The translations under genes were made by a program, and so were the position numbers. DNA of 64,000 nucleotides from Lateolabrax maculatus (Eukaryota > Chordata > Actinopteri > Acropomatiformes > Lateolabracidae), in assembly GCA_031216445.1 (NCBI GenBank), contig CM062200.1, forward strand, positions 4,601,501 through 4,665,500. The letters run 5' to 3'. Of the stretch, positions 50,526 through 61,020 are shown one piece after another. The notes under the pieces were generated by a model. It was not told where the DNA came from, did no database searches, and saw only the letters and a program-made list of their open reading frames with translations. The stretch's first letter is position 1. Every line of letters starts with the position of its first letter.

Positions 50526-50544
50526 AATATGGCTTTTGATATTT

Positions 50545-50550
50545 TTTATT
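50545..50550 (-). terminator. sgca: sgca polyadenylation signal
   Basis: TTTATT on the + strand, i.e. AATAAA for sgca, about 475 bp past its stop codon. It is a plausible transcript end; no closer canonical hexamer is as well isolated from the AAT microsatellite. Confidence 0.45.
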
Positions 50551-50637
50551 CATAATGAAAGATGGTGGAATACAGAAAATCATAAACGACAATTTGACCA
50601 ATTACTATTCATTTAATTTTAAAGGCACCTAAAGACA

Positions 50638-50667
<30 letters not shown>
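50638..50667. repeat. (AAT)n microsatellite in sgca 3' UTR
   Basis: Ten tandem AAT units between the sgca stop codon and its inferred polyadenylation signal. Confidence 0.9.
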
Positions 50668-50668
<1 letters not shown>

Positions 50669-51024
50669 TCACACTGCAAATATAGAACCATAGACTGTGG
50701 CAGCAAATTACTCTATGAATGACACTCAGTGCATCAGAGACACTTTATCCAACGTTGTTCTCACTTCCTGCAAAAACAAACAACATGATGAGTTTGTGCT
50801 CTTGGAATCATCAATGATAAGTCAATGAAAAGCAAAAGGAGCCTAAATATAGACCAGGATGATTGAAGGAGTGGGTTTACCTGGGCAGTGTGTCACTGTA
50901 AGGATCACTATGAAAGAAGGAGATTGAAGGCAACATAAGTTACATAACAGTAATGATGATAGAAGCAGGATGACTAATTGTGTAAAAATAATAAATAAAA
51001 GTTAAGTATCAGTGGATGGGGGCC

Positions 51025-54000
51025 TTACTGCTGGGCCATGATGAGGGGGATGCTGGGGCTGTCAGACTGCAGCGGCGGAGCCCCCTCCCCAGTTCGGCTG
51101 TTGAACATGGGCAGTGTGGACAGAGGCGGGGGAGCGCCACGGTTTCCAGCCATGTCCCTCAGCTCATCCGTGTTCCCGTGAATGGTGTGGTGGTGGTACA
51201 GCTGAATTCTGCAGCGAACAGAACATACATCATCAACGTACATCATGTTGTGCTCTTCTACAGTCTTTCCAAGAGTTATTACGGTTTATTGTACAATGTT
51301 AGTTCATTGATTCAGATTTCATAACTAATATGCAGGGGTGGAAAGTAACACACATTTTCTGCTTCTTTAAACGTCTACATTTATTTGAAAACTTTAGTTT
51401 CTAGCGACTTTTCAGATTTAGATAAAAAAAACATGTGAGCATCAATCAGAGAACAGAGAAGAACTCAATGTACTTACTGGTTTGTTCTTGCATTCCTTTT
51501 TGAACTATATATATAAAAAAAGAAAAATGTATCAGTTCATCAATCAAAAGCCTAAATTTGCTTTGAGTATGTGCTTAAAGGGTCAGTTCACCCACATAAC
51601 AGATATGTGTATATTCCTTCTCAACCCTCTTGGGATCTAATGTTTCTGTAATTTGGGGAACTGACCCTTTATCACAACGGCTTTGTAGATACATTTTTAT
51701 TCTGTAGATTATAAACAGGTGCATACACTCCCTCTCGTCTGCCAAACATGATGTAGGCCAGCAGGATACACAGGATGATGGCGAGGATCAGGGGCACAAT
51801 CACTGTCACGATGTAGTCTGGGAAAAAGTCTCTGCTCGGGGGAGACTCGGGAGGGTTGAAGTCACCTCCATCCTCTAGAATCCCGGAGCCCATTGTGGGA
51901 GCAGGTGGAGCCGGCTTCCGCTTTGTCAGATCAAACTGCAGGGAAAAGGAACGGACAGTTTAAGCCCTAACTGGTTCCCAACCTGGATGTTCAGACCCCT
52001 CACAAGATAAATATGAGTGGCTGTGAGATAAGGACAGAATTATACTGTGAGAGTTTCATCTTCAAGCCTTTAAAAATTTTCAAATGTAACAATCTGAATA
52101 TCTTATTTGTTGACTGAGGTCAGAAGTAGACTTTGCAGGTGATGGGGTCATAAGGCAAAAAGGTTCTAAAAGATTGGTCTATGAAATGTCCAAAAATTTA
52201 AAAAAATCTAACTTGACAACTTGCTTTTGTTACTCTGACAACAGTAAAAAAAAAAATATTGAATTTATAATTATATAAAACAAAGCAAAGTGACAAATTA
52301 TCATCTTAAATGATTCATAGATTATTCAAATAGATGGAAGATCATTTCAACACTAATCCCAAATGAATAATAATGAATTTAATGAAGTCTTCCAAGTCTT
52401 ATACAAATGTCACTACACAAACACTGCATTCAGATATATCATGTGTAATATATTTCCATCCATAAAGAATTAACATGTGACCATCCCATGTGTCTTTTCA
52501 GGCCTCACCAGCTCCGTCTTGCACCAGGTGATACAGTTGCTGGGAATGCTGCAGAAGTTACAGCCTCCGGGGACCCTGACTTTGGCCCCCGATGCGCACT
52601 GCTTTTGATGCTCTGGTGTCAGTGCCCTCAGGAGACAATCTGAGAAGTACTGCTCTGACCCCACCTTCACATACACACTGACACAAAGCAAGTTTACATA
52701 AAAATGCAGTTATTCCAAAACTAAAAGTCAGGTTGCACGGATCTCTCCGTTTACCCTTCAAAGTGTCCGGCAAGAGGGAGGGGAACTCTGCCGCCACGGT
52801 CGAGGGCGTTGGTGATATTGACAATTTCCAAGGCCTCTGTGTCCCATATCTTCTGTAAATCCTGCTTTATCTCATCCTGAACAGAAGAGGGCAGCACCTT
52901 CTCAATCTCCCTCAGCTTGATGAAGAACTCTGCTTGATAGGGCAGCATCTTCTCTGTGGGTGACAGCAGTGACATCCCACATGTTAACCATTTCCTCTGT
53001 CATTACTGCACCTCCTAATTTAACTGAACTATGCATTTGTTACATCATTTAAATCACCCTTTACCCGCAGTGACTTTGATTACGAGTATGTGTCTGGCTG
53101 CTTCATAGCTCCGCTTGTTGATGGCATAAATCTGTCAGAGAAAGATTGAGTTTGTCACCATCATAGTTATCAGTTGGCATTTATTTAAACGTTCCACCCT
53201 CAGACATTATTTCACTGTTGGTTTTTGATGCATTCAGGGAGATATTGTGCTTCTGCTGAAGGGTCTTCTCTACTTCTGCATTAGTTATCAATTCCTACAT
53301 TTCCCACAATGCATTGACCCTCTGGAGTTTCTCTATTCATTGGTGAATACACTGAGCATTTTTTATTTACAGTAACATAATTTTATTTATATATCATGTA
53401 ATGTAGAGACAAGCTGATAAAACCAGTTTAAAGTGCTGATGTGGGGCTTTCACACGGTAATTCATGTCTGTAGACCATAAAACACTTTTGATTCTTATTG
53501 TTTGGCTGTAATATATTATAGTTATGTATTATTGTACTGAATTTGTGTGTATAAATAGTGAAACACTATTTTTTAACAGTATTTTTTGGTTTGCTTTATA
53601 CTTTAATGACAGAATTAGAGAGTTTGGGCTGAAAAAAAGGATAACACGTATGTAGGGTAAGGGCAGTTAAAAATGTGCTAAACAAAGATAAAAAACAATG
53701 TGTAAAAAGAAAGAACCAAAATCAACCAAACTCCAGAGGGTAAACTCTAGAAAGGGGCTGTAATTTGTCAATGAAGTGTTTTCAATCAAAGGTACAGCTG
53801 TAATCTGTGGTTACATCCCAAATATAACGTGTTTTCCAGCTATAATACATTCTGTTTGATTGAGACTACAGTGCCACTTCAAAACTTTGCATTTCTTCTT
53901 CTTCAAAGACATGGTTCTTCCTGAATTTTTAATGTTGGTTCAAAATAGCAGCTCCAGAGAGAAACCCAAAGCTTTTGTCTCAGAGGGTCTGACAACAAAA

Positions 54001-54869
54001 CCTGACATTTACCACCGATGTGTCAAAAAGCTGTCTTCAGATTTGTCTCCACTGGAATCTTATCTATGTTTTGCCCATTATATACAAGGACAGAAAAGGG
54101 GAAGAAAATATAAACAAAACAGCAAAACAAGGCCAGAAATGCAATGCAATGTGAGTCAAAGGGTTTCACGTTTGTGCCACTGTTGGTGTAAATGATGACT
54201 TCATACCTCAATTATACTTTTTCCTGGAGATGTTGGCGTGCCGTACAGGAAGCCATTATCATAGGGGTGCCTCTGGGTGAAGCGGAGCCACTCTGGGAGG
54301 TCTGGGAAGTTCTGCCGGTTGCACTTAAAAATCATGGGGTCATCGTACAAACGTCCAGCTTTACAAAAAGAGGAGCAGAGAGATAAATCCAGATCTTGTC
54401 TTTTTAATTAAAAAGAGTGAGAGATTCAATTAGATTCAGGCTCTTACCGTAGAGTTTTGACAAAGGTTCAAAGTCATTCTGGAAAGTCTCTCTCATCAGC
54501 TCGTATGTAAATAACTTCCCCACAGGAATGGTAAATTTGATCTCTGCATTGGCCCCAAACAAACTGACAGCACAAACTGTGTGAAGGTGTAAAACAAACA
54601 AACAAAGGATTTATCTGACTGGCGAACAAAACCTTAAACTAGACAACTTTAGACTTTAAAATGTGACTAAACACAACCCCTGATGTTGTAGTCTCACAGT
54701 CAGGCCTACGATCCTTGACAGCTGAAATCAGGGCCACATGTTTACACTAAATAACACAAACCTGATACTAAAAACAAGCTCTCCAGTGTTGTCACATCAT
54801 ATGAAGTTGGATAATTTCAGGAAAAAACTTGCCTGTTAAGAAGAAGACCCAGCTCCCGCAGCCTGCCAT
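51025..54869 (-). CDS. sgca: Alpha-sarcoglycan (adhalin), complete
   Basis: A single-pass membrane glycoprotein of the sarcoglycan subcomplex, which stabilises the dystrophin-glycoprotein complex in the muscle sarcolemma. Nine coding exons on the minus strand: 54869-54833, 54576-54448, 54358-54207, 53131-53065, 52953-52755, 52677-52509, 51935-51727, 51504-51478 and 51208-51025. The product has 390 residues (human about 387). Features in order: signal peptide beginning MAGCGSWVFFLTVCAVSLFG; cadherin-like ectodomain with DLPEWLRFTQRHP and LPYQAEF; glycan site NITNALDRGGRVPLP; a cysteine cluster CNFCSIPSNCITWC; membrane segment IVTVIVPLILAIILCILLAYI; and a cytosolic tail with YHHHTIHGNTDELR and PLSTLPMFN. 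Intron 1 has a GC donor. The start was chosen for its in-frame signal peptide and good context (AACAAGATGG). Confidence 0.95.
51478..51504 (-). other. sgca: sgca 27-nt microexon
   Basis: It is flanked by a TATATAG acceptor and a GTAAGTAC donor. It joins split codons on both sides to give GVSKRNARTNQIQL just after the membrane segment. Without it the two neighbouring exons also join in frame, so it could in principle be optional; human SGCA has a stretch of equal length here (RLKRDLATS). Confidence 0.85.
51577..51670. mobile_element. MITE-like element in sgca intron
   Basis: A 94-bp insertion with near-perfect terminal inverted repeats: AAAGGGTCAGTTCACCC at one end and the reverse complement of AAAGGGTCAGTTCCCC at the other. 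It has no coding capacity. This terminal sequence is one I recognise from small non-autonomous DNA transposons of fish. Confidence 0.75.
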
Positions 54870-54899
54870 CTTGTTTCGGCCTGTGATTGACAGAGCCAA

Positions 54900-55000
54900 G
54901 CGGAGAGGGGCTCGGCCACAGCTAAACACATGTCAGAGCTATTTTTGACTCACTCACCTAAAAACATCCGGGAGGCAGTCTGTGAGTGTGAGACAGTGGA
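54900..55000 (-). promoter_or_regulatory. sgca: Possible muscle-type promoter of sgca
   Basis: Just upstream of the sgca start lie an E-box CACATG (54927-54932) and a MEF2-like AT-rich site CTATTTTTGA (54939-54948, one or two mismatches to consensus). The gene is muscle-restricted in vertebrates, which fits, but both sites are short and could be chance. Confidence 0.35.
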
Positions 55001-55075
55001 GTAAATTAAGAGCTGTATTATTCCCTCTGGTGATATAAAATCATATATTTAGTGACTCACGGTATAATTTTTCCA

Positions 55076-55555
55076 CGCTTAAAGCAACTAAGTACATTTA
55101 CTCGAGTACTCAAGTTTACTTTTGATGCACTTTACTTGAGTATTTCCATGTTCTGCTACTTTATACTACTACTTCTACTTTTCTACATTCCAGTAGGAAA
55201 TATTGTACTTTTGACTCAACTAAATTTATCTGATGGCTAAAGTTACGTTTAACTTTATAGATTTAAATTTTACAAAGAGAACATGTGATGAACAAAAGAA
55301 AATAGGATGCATTTTTTAAATGGATTAAGCTACCCAACAGTATATAAAGCAGGTAAAGTGAGTTCTACCTAGATAAGATGGAACATTACAAAACAATGAT
55401 AATCAAATAGTATAATATACTTTATACATAAACTAATTATGTCACAATATAAGAGACCATTCTGTCTAATGAGTACTTTTAATACTTTAGGTATATTTCT
55501 TATAATCTGTACTTTCATCTAAGTAAATGTTCTGTGCGCTTCTACCACTGGTCTA
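55076..55555 (+). repeat. Interspersed AGTAC-rich repeat (family C, copy 3, near full length)
   Basis: It starts AACTAAGTACATTTACTCGA, continues TTTACTTGAGTATTTCCATG and CTACTTTATACT, and ends with GTACTTTCATCTAAGTAAAT and CTTCTACCACTGG. The order matches a very common fish repeat that I recall as a non-autonomous hAT-like element. Two diverged partial copies lie in the intergenic region in the other orientation. Confidence 0.65.
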
Positions 55556-56370
55556 TACTGTACTAATCCATTTCTTATTCAGTTTTTAAAGAAAATTAGA
55601 AACTAAAATGGATTATTTAATTAATTAAAAATAAATAAAAATGTTGGTTTCTCTTATTCCATGCACATTTTCATTTCAAACGAACACATTGAGAAATAAA
55701 CTAAATGAAATACCAACATGTATCATGCATCAAGGATGAATAAAATAAAACAAAATCAACTTTATTGATCCCACTCAGGGAAATTGAAGTGTGCAGCAGC
55801 AAAAGACCAGATGCATAGTAACCTTCACCTTTTCTATTTATTCAATTGTTGCTTTTTTTTTAATCTTCTATGTCCTTTTACTCTTTCTAAATCCTATTTA
55901 TGTGTCTTTTTAATGTTGCTCTGTGTTTTTTTTTAAATCTTGTCTCCACAAAATACATATAAACCATAAAACAAATAGTAACTACAAAGTTTATTCAGGC
56001 ACAAAATATGACAAATAAGTGACCAAATTAACAAGTTGCCATATATGATTTAACACTTCAGATAGAAGCAATGTTTTTTTTAAACTTTATTTATTGAAGG
56101 AATGTTTTTATTGTTCATGTACTGCAAAGATAAGTTATTGTATCAATTTACTTTTTCATTTAATCAAGGACAGGACATTACTGTGGTATGCTTAACCCAC
56201 AGTTCCACAACACACAGTGAAGGGCTAGATGGCAGTAGTGCCTCACTGCAGAGTGTCCAGGCAACACACATCTGGTGTTGTCCTTCACACCAGACCTCCA
56301 GCAGCTCAGAGGTGTTACCATAAAAAGTGGGTGACAGTTTGATCAATAAGTCTCGCGCTGCTCCCTCCTG
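55556..56370. other. Spacer between sgca and ppp1r9b promoters
   Basis: AT-rich sequence without recognisable exons. It contains the repeat fragment at 55738-55815 and no other feature I can support. Confidence 0.5.
55738..55815 (+). repeat. Teleost repeat fragment with TTTATTGATCCC core
   Basis: AACTTTATTGATCCCACTCA, GGGAAATTGAAGTGTGCAGC: this core is frequent at the ends of fish transposable elements. A weaker relative occurs at 63355-63395. Confidence 0.55.
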
Positions 56371-56379
56371 TGTGCGTGG

Positions 56380-56676
56380 GACGGCTGCATGAGCGCGTTG
56401 GCCTCGTGGACAAACCGACACGCCGTGGGCAGGTTCACAGAGCCAGCCCTCTCACCCCAAAAAAAAAACAACCAAAACGAAAAAAGGGAAACGCTTTGTC
56501 CGGCCTCGCTGGTCGCACGGAGCGCGTCTCTCTGCACAGATGCAGAGTGCAGGAAGCAGCGAGCAGCGGACCTGCTATTGGCCGCGGAGGGGTGACGTCA
56601 CCGCGGCGTCACTGGGTCCTAGTGCCGGCGGAGTTTCCCGACAGGCGCCCGGAGGCAACACCGGCCCCTCAAGGCG
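56380..56676 (+). promoter_or_regulatory. ppp1r9b: CpG-rich promoter and possible non-coding first exon of ppp1r9b
   Basis: An abrupt GC- and CpG-rich island in otherwise AT-rich DNA. It holds an inverted CCAAT box (CTATTGGCC, about 56575) and a perfect cAMP-response element TGACGTCA at 56593-56600. The island ends in a good splice donor (AAGGCG then GTGAGC at 56677), and a matching acceptor TCTAG lies at 57887-57891, about 115 bp before the coding start. I infer a non-coding leader exon spliced across about 1.2 kb; a bidirectional role with sgca is possible. Confidence 0.5.
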
Positions 56677-57891
56677 GTGAGCGGGCAACCATTTTATATC
56701 TTTATATCTTTTATTTATTTATTTTTGTCATTATTGCCTCTATTTGACAAATATAATTTTATTTTATTTTGTAGTGTTGTTATTTTGATTATATTGTGTT
56801 AGATTCGTAAACACCTGCAGTCATTTTCTGAATGTGTGTATTTCATTTAATTTTAAACTGAATTTTACGTAACACTATTACTTATATAAAAGTAGTGACA
56901 GTGTTACGGTCAGTTTGGTCATGCATAGTATTTCTGTTTTTATTGGCAGAAGCTGACATTTTAACTATTTAATCCATCCATTACTTTGACCTATTTCAAC
57001 CATTTATTTATTATTTTAGATCACTATTTAAGTGTTTATTCATTATTTTACGCTGTTTTAACCATTTATCCACCATTTTGTTCCAACTGTTGGTAATTTC
57101 AACTGTTCATCCATTAACGTTAGTGTTTGGTCTCAACATTTATCCACTACTTTTACCTATTTTAATCATTTATCCAGTCACTTTTATCTATTTTAATCAT
57201 TTATCCACTACTTTTACAAGCTTTCTCACCTTAATCCAACACTTTTAATTAACCTTATTAACGTTATTTTAACCCAACTGACGTTATCTTAGCCACAGTA
57301 GCTATCAAGTTAACCAACCGTTAGCATATTAGCGTAACCATATTTTTTAAATTTTTTTAAATCAAATCACAATTTCTTTATTTTTCTCATAGTAGTTGAG
57401 CTACTCCACGTTTAGTTTGGGAGTAAATTTACAAAAACCCGTGTGAGTAAGTGAAATAAAACCTTCACTAAAAACACACTGTGGTTGATGCATTTCTCCC
57501 CCCGGGTGGGACGGGCGCTAGGACCCGGCGGCTCCCTCCTCCATGCAGCAGCGCTCCGCCGCTGCGAGAGGAGGACCAGAAATCTGCAGCTCCCAGAATG
57601 AAGAGATCAAAATGATGCTGCCCGTAAAAAGGGATTAAACGTAAGCAATCTGCCGTCAGTTGCGGTAAATCCACGGCTCGCTACTGTGTCGCTTCTCCGT
57701 GCAAATGTTTCCTTGGTGACCAACGCGATAATCTTGCGAGGGTTAGGTTTGCATTGTTGTAACCGCAGGCGAGCTAATGACAGATGCATCGTGCTCACTT
57801 TCTCCGTTGCATTGGACGAGAAATTGCAGCGGATGCAAGCAGGCCTTTAATACGATCTGTTGTTTTTGTTTCTCCCCATCTGCCGGTCTAG
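56677..57891 (+). other. ppp1r9b: Inferred 5' UTR intron of ppp1r9b
   Basis: Bounded by the donor and acceptor described for the leader exon. It includes a second short GC-rich patch at about 57490-57600 that could be an alternative promoter or exon. Otherwise AT-rich, with imperfect repeats of ATTTATCCA-type words at about 57060-57230. Confidence 0.4.
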
Positions 57892-58005
57892 TCTGAGCGC
57901 CACCTCGCGAGGATCGGCTGCTGGTGGATAATACAGATTTGCCACCCGGGGGTTGAGAAAGGAGACATGCCGTCGCTGAGCATCCGTTGCGACGCTTGAC
58001 TGACC

Positions 58006-59409
58006 ATGATGAAGACCGAATCCACATCCAAGAGCACCGGCTCTGGCTCCACGCTCCGGAGCCCATCCCCGCACAGGAACGCGTACGAGGCGGGGATGCA
58101 GGCCCTGAAGCCCGTCAAAGACAATGCCGCGAACGGGGACCTGCAGGAGGGCCCCCGAGGGCGCAGGTACGGCTCCAATGTGCACCGCATCAAAAACATG
58201 TTCCAGCAGATGCAGACCACATCCCCGGCCGATGCGGAGGGGGAGGACTTCGCCAGGAACGCCGACAAAACGGTGCGCCTCTCCCTCCCGAGAGCCGGGA
58301 GCCTGAACGAGAACGTGGACCACAGCGCGCTGCTGAAGCTCGGATCCACCGTCTCCGAGCGCGTTAACAAGTTCGACGTCAAGCCGGAGAACGGGCACCA
58401 GCGGGCCTCCTCACCCAGCTACTCCAAGCTGCAGGAGACCCGCCGCATCTTCGAGCAGCAGCAGGAGAGACAGCAGCAGGAGAGGCAGCAGCAGGAGAGG
58501 CAGCAGCAGCAGGAGAAGCTGGCCACCACCAGGGTCCTGTTGAAGACCGACAAGGCCTCGGGCTTCCAGGATGGCAGGTTGGACGTGGTGGCTCGTTTCA
58601 ACGGCAGCACCGAGTCCCTGGACAGCCTGGACACCAGCGAGGCCGTGTCCCCCACGGTCAGCCAGCTCAGCGCCGTGTTCGAACGGGCCGCCGAGCTCCG
58701 GAACAACCTCCACCGCCTCTCCTCCACTCCACCTCTCCCTTCCCGAGGGGTCAGTGCCAAGGTGGGTGTGTTGAACTCCAAAATAATCACAAAGAGGGTA
58801 AGTGCCTTTGCAGCAGGCAACCAGGAGGAAGAAATAAGCAATCAGAACGGCCAAGAGGGGCTTCCAGTGGCCACCAGGGGGAGAGGGACTGCCCCATCTG
58901 AAAGTATTAATCGGGGCCAAGGTGTTGGCCAGAGCGCCTCAACTACTGAACTTTTCGGTAGTGTAGGAGAGCCAAATGAGCAGAGGGAAAAGACTGTTTC
59001 GGATGCAGGCGTTGAGGCGAAAGCGGAGGAGCGCTCTGGGGCCAAGGAGCCTGGCGGCACAGCACTGCAAGGCGACATCCACATCTCTGTGGAGAATGGA
59101 GAAGCCGCTGCTCAGAAGCAAAGCTCTCCAAAGGGTGGCGAGATGCTCAGGCAGGAGGGGGAGATGGCTCAAGGCGCCGAGGAGGAAGACAGGACTCTCA
59201 GAGACGACCAGTCGGGGCGCGACTCTGTGGATATCAGTACCTACAGCGCGGTGGGGGAGGACTTTGGAGGGAGCCAGGTGGATGAGGAGGAAGAAGAAGT
59301 TGACGACAGCTACGAGGCCGAGTCCAGCTGTGTGGAGATTGTCGGGCTGCCTGTGGAGGAGGACCCGCCCCCCTCCAGGAAGATCCGCTTCAGCACGGAG
59401 CCCATTAAG
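58006..59409 (+). CDS. ppp1r9b: Spinophilin (neurabin-2), first coding exon; gene runs off the window
   Basis: Encodes the N-terminal 468 residues of the protein phosphatase 1 scaffold of dendritic spines and actin structures. Start MMKTE is as in mammals. Conserved blocks: AYEAGMQALKP, YGSNVHRIKNMFQQM (actin-binding region), VRLSLPRAGSLNENVDHSALLKLG, LDVVARFNGSTESLD and AVSPTVSQLSAVFE. Near the end is SRKIRFSTEPIK, whose KIRF (residues 459-462) is the RVxF-type PP1 docking motif. The serine at 99 in RAGSL is in the position of a PKA site known in rat. A GTGAGA donor follows codon 468. The PDZ domain and coiled coil must be encoded by exons right of 64000. Between residues about 150 and 172 there is a Gln/Glu/Arg repeat not present in mammalian spinophilin as I know it. 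Confidence 0.93.
58453..58518 (+). repeat. ppp1r9b: In-frame 15-bp coding repeat in ppp1r9b
   Basis: Tandem CAGCAGCAGGAGAGG units encode QQQER repeated, ending QQQQEK. The repeat lengthens the helical, charged segment just after LQETRRIFE. Repeat units differ at few bases, suggesting recent expansion by slippage. Confidence 0.85.
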
Positions 59410-60087
59410 GTGAGAAAATATGCAGCGTCAAAACACATACAAGGAATATTACTAATTCTAGGTAGAACATGAATATGTTATCCTTCAGACTAAACCCTCA
59501 GAGCCTTGTTTAATGAGGCACAGGTTCTGATTTGTAATTATGTCTATATTCTGTTTGATTTGTTCGTCCTGTGCGTTGAGAGGCTTGTTGAACTTGACCT
59601 TAAAGCTTATCTACCGCTGTACAGTCATAGCCAGTGCCACTGTCAGCTATTTTAATGAACTCACTCAGCTTCTGCAGGGGTCAGAATGATGCTGACATTT
59701 AGATTTTACCCTGTTTCAACACGGGGCTTTGCACACTACTAACACCCTCCCTCCACAGTAGCCGGTTGCTAATGGATGGTCCTGCATTCCTACTGTGCAG
59801 CTGACATGGGCCCCAAAAGAGCTGCGATGTAGATACTTATCTGAAATGCAGTGGGAGCTGCTTCTGTAAATAATTGCCAGGGGGTGAGGAACAAAGAGGC
59901 CTGGATAATTAGTCCTGTTTTTAGTGAAGTGGATACTCTGCCGCGGACCAATGCAAGGTCAGCGGACAGCATATAGGGAGCTGAGTGAGGAATGAGCGTT
60001 TTTGTGTGTGAGAGAAAGAGGGAGGAGGTGAGAAAAGAGACTGCTGTGATCTCCTCTTGGACCAGTGAGATGAAAGAAGAGGGGAGA

Positions 60088-60112
60088 CGAGGAGGAGGAG
60101 GAGGAGGAGGAG
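60088..60112. repeat. (GAG)n microsatellite
   Basis: Eight GAG/AGG units; yields a poly-Gly or poly-Leu open frame on the two strands that is not gene-like. Confidence 0.85.
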
Positions 60113-60540
60113 CTGATTTAAAGTGTCTCTCTCTGTCTGGGGGTGGTGTAATGATCTGTAGAGGAGCATCAGATCCTCTCTCCAGCTCAGCCTCGACGCT
60201 CTACTCTGCCTTGAGGTCTGAGGCATGCAGAGACTCAGCCGGTGAAAGTGGGCCCCGACACTGTACATCACACACATTCCCTCATGCAGAAAAGCCATTT
60301 CAGTGACTAAGGGCTCCTGTCCCATATCGTGACCAGTCAAGTTGAAAGTTGTTCTTGCTCTTCTCTCATGGCTGCACATTGGCCAGTAGTGCCTCGTCAC
60401 TAGAGCTTGGTATTTCAATATAATCGTTTGAAAACAAAGCAGATGATGACAAATAGGCAAAATTTTTACAAACACTTGGGAACAGTCCATCATATTTGGC
60501 TATGAATTTAGGCAAGATCATTTAGAGCTGAGCAGTTAAC

Positions 60541-61020
60541 TTTAAAAGAGTAGTTTGACATTTTGATAAATACGTTTAGTTGATTTCCTTCTTGTTAGAT
60601 GAGAAGATTGATACCACTTTCCTGTCGTTATGGTAAATATGTAGTTATAGCCATCAGGTGGTTAGATTAGTTTGGCACAAAGACTGGCTTCGTCTAGAGG
60701 TAAGAAAATCTGCCTTCCAGAAAGAAGTTAATGAGATGTCCGATTTCTGACCTCGCAGCGTTCCAGGTGCACAACGCCGAATGTAAACAAAGAACATGGC
60801 CGACCGTGACGAACTGGTCTTTCTTTAGCAAGTCTATAGACAGTTGAACAGTCTGCAGTGCAGCCTCCTTGCATATAAAAACGAAACAGAGGAGAAAACA
60901 TCCGCAAAAATATTGTATATTTTGTAATGTTTTCACTTGTTTTTTTGGCATTTTTAACATTTTCCCTGAATAAACTTGTGCAGAGAAGATAACTCTCAAC
61001 TTCAATTTACATGCAGAACA
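60541..61020 (+). repeat. Diverged interspersed teleost repeat (family D)
   Basis: GTAGTTTGACATTTTGATAAA, TTAGATGAGAAGATTGATAC, CACTTTCCTGTCGTTATGGT and CACAAAGACTGGCTTCGTCT follow the order of an abundant fish repeat. The right end is approximate. Confidence 0.6.

Noticed and set aside
57847..58398. 183-codon minus-strand frame opposite ppp1r9b
   Set aside because: It is the antisense shadow of a GC-rich coding exon; the + strand protein is clearly conserved spinophilin.
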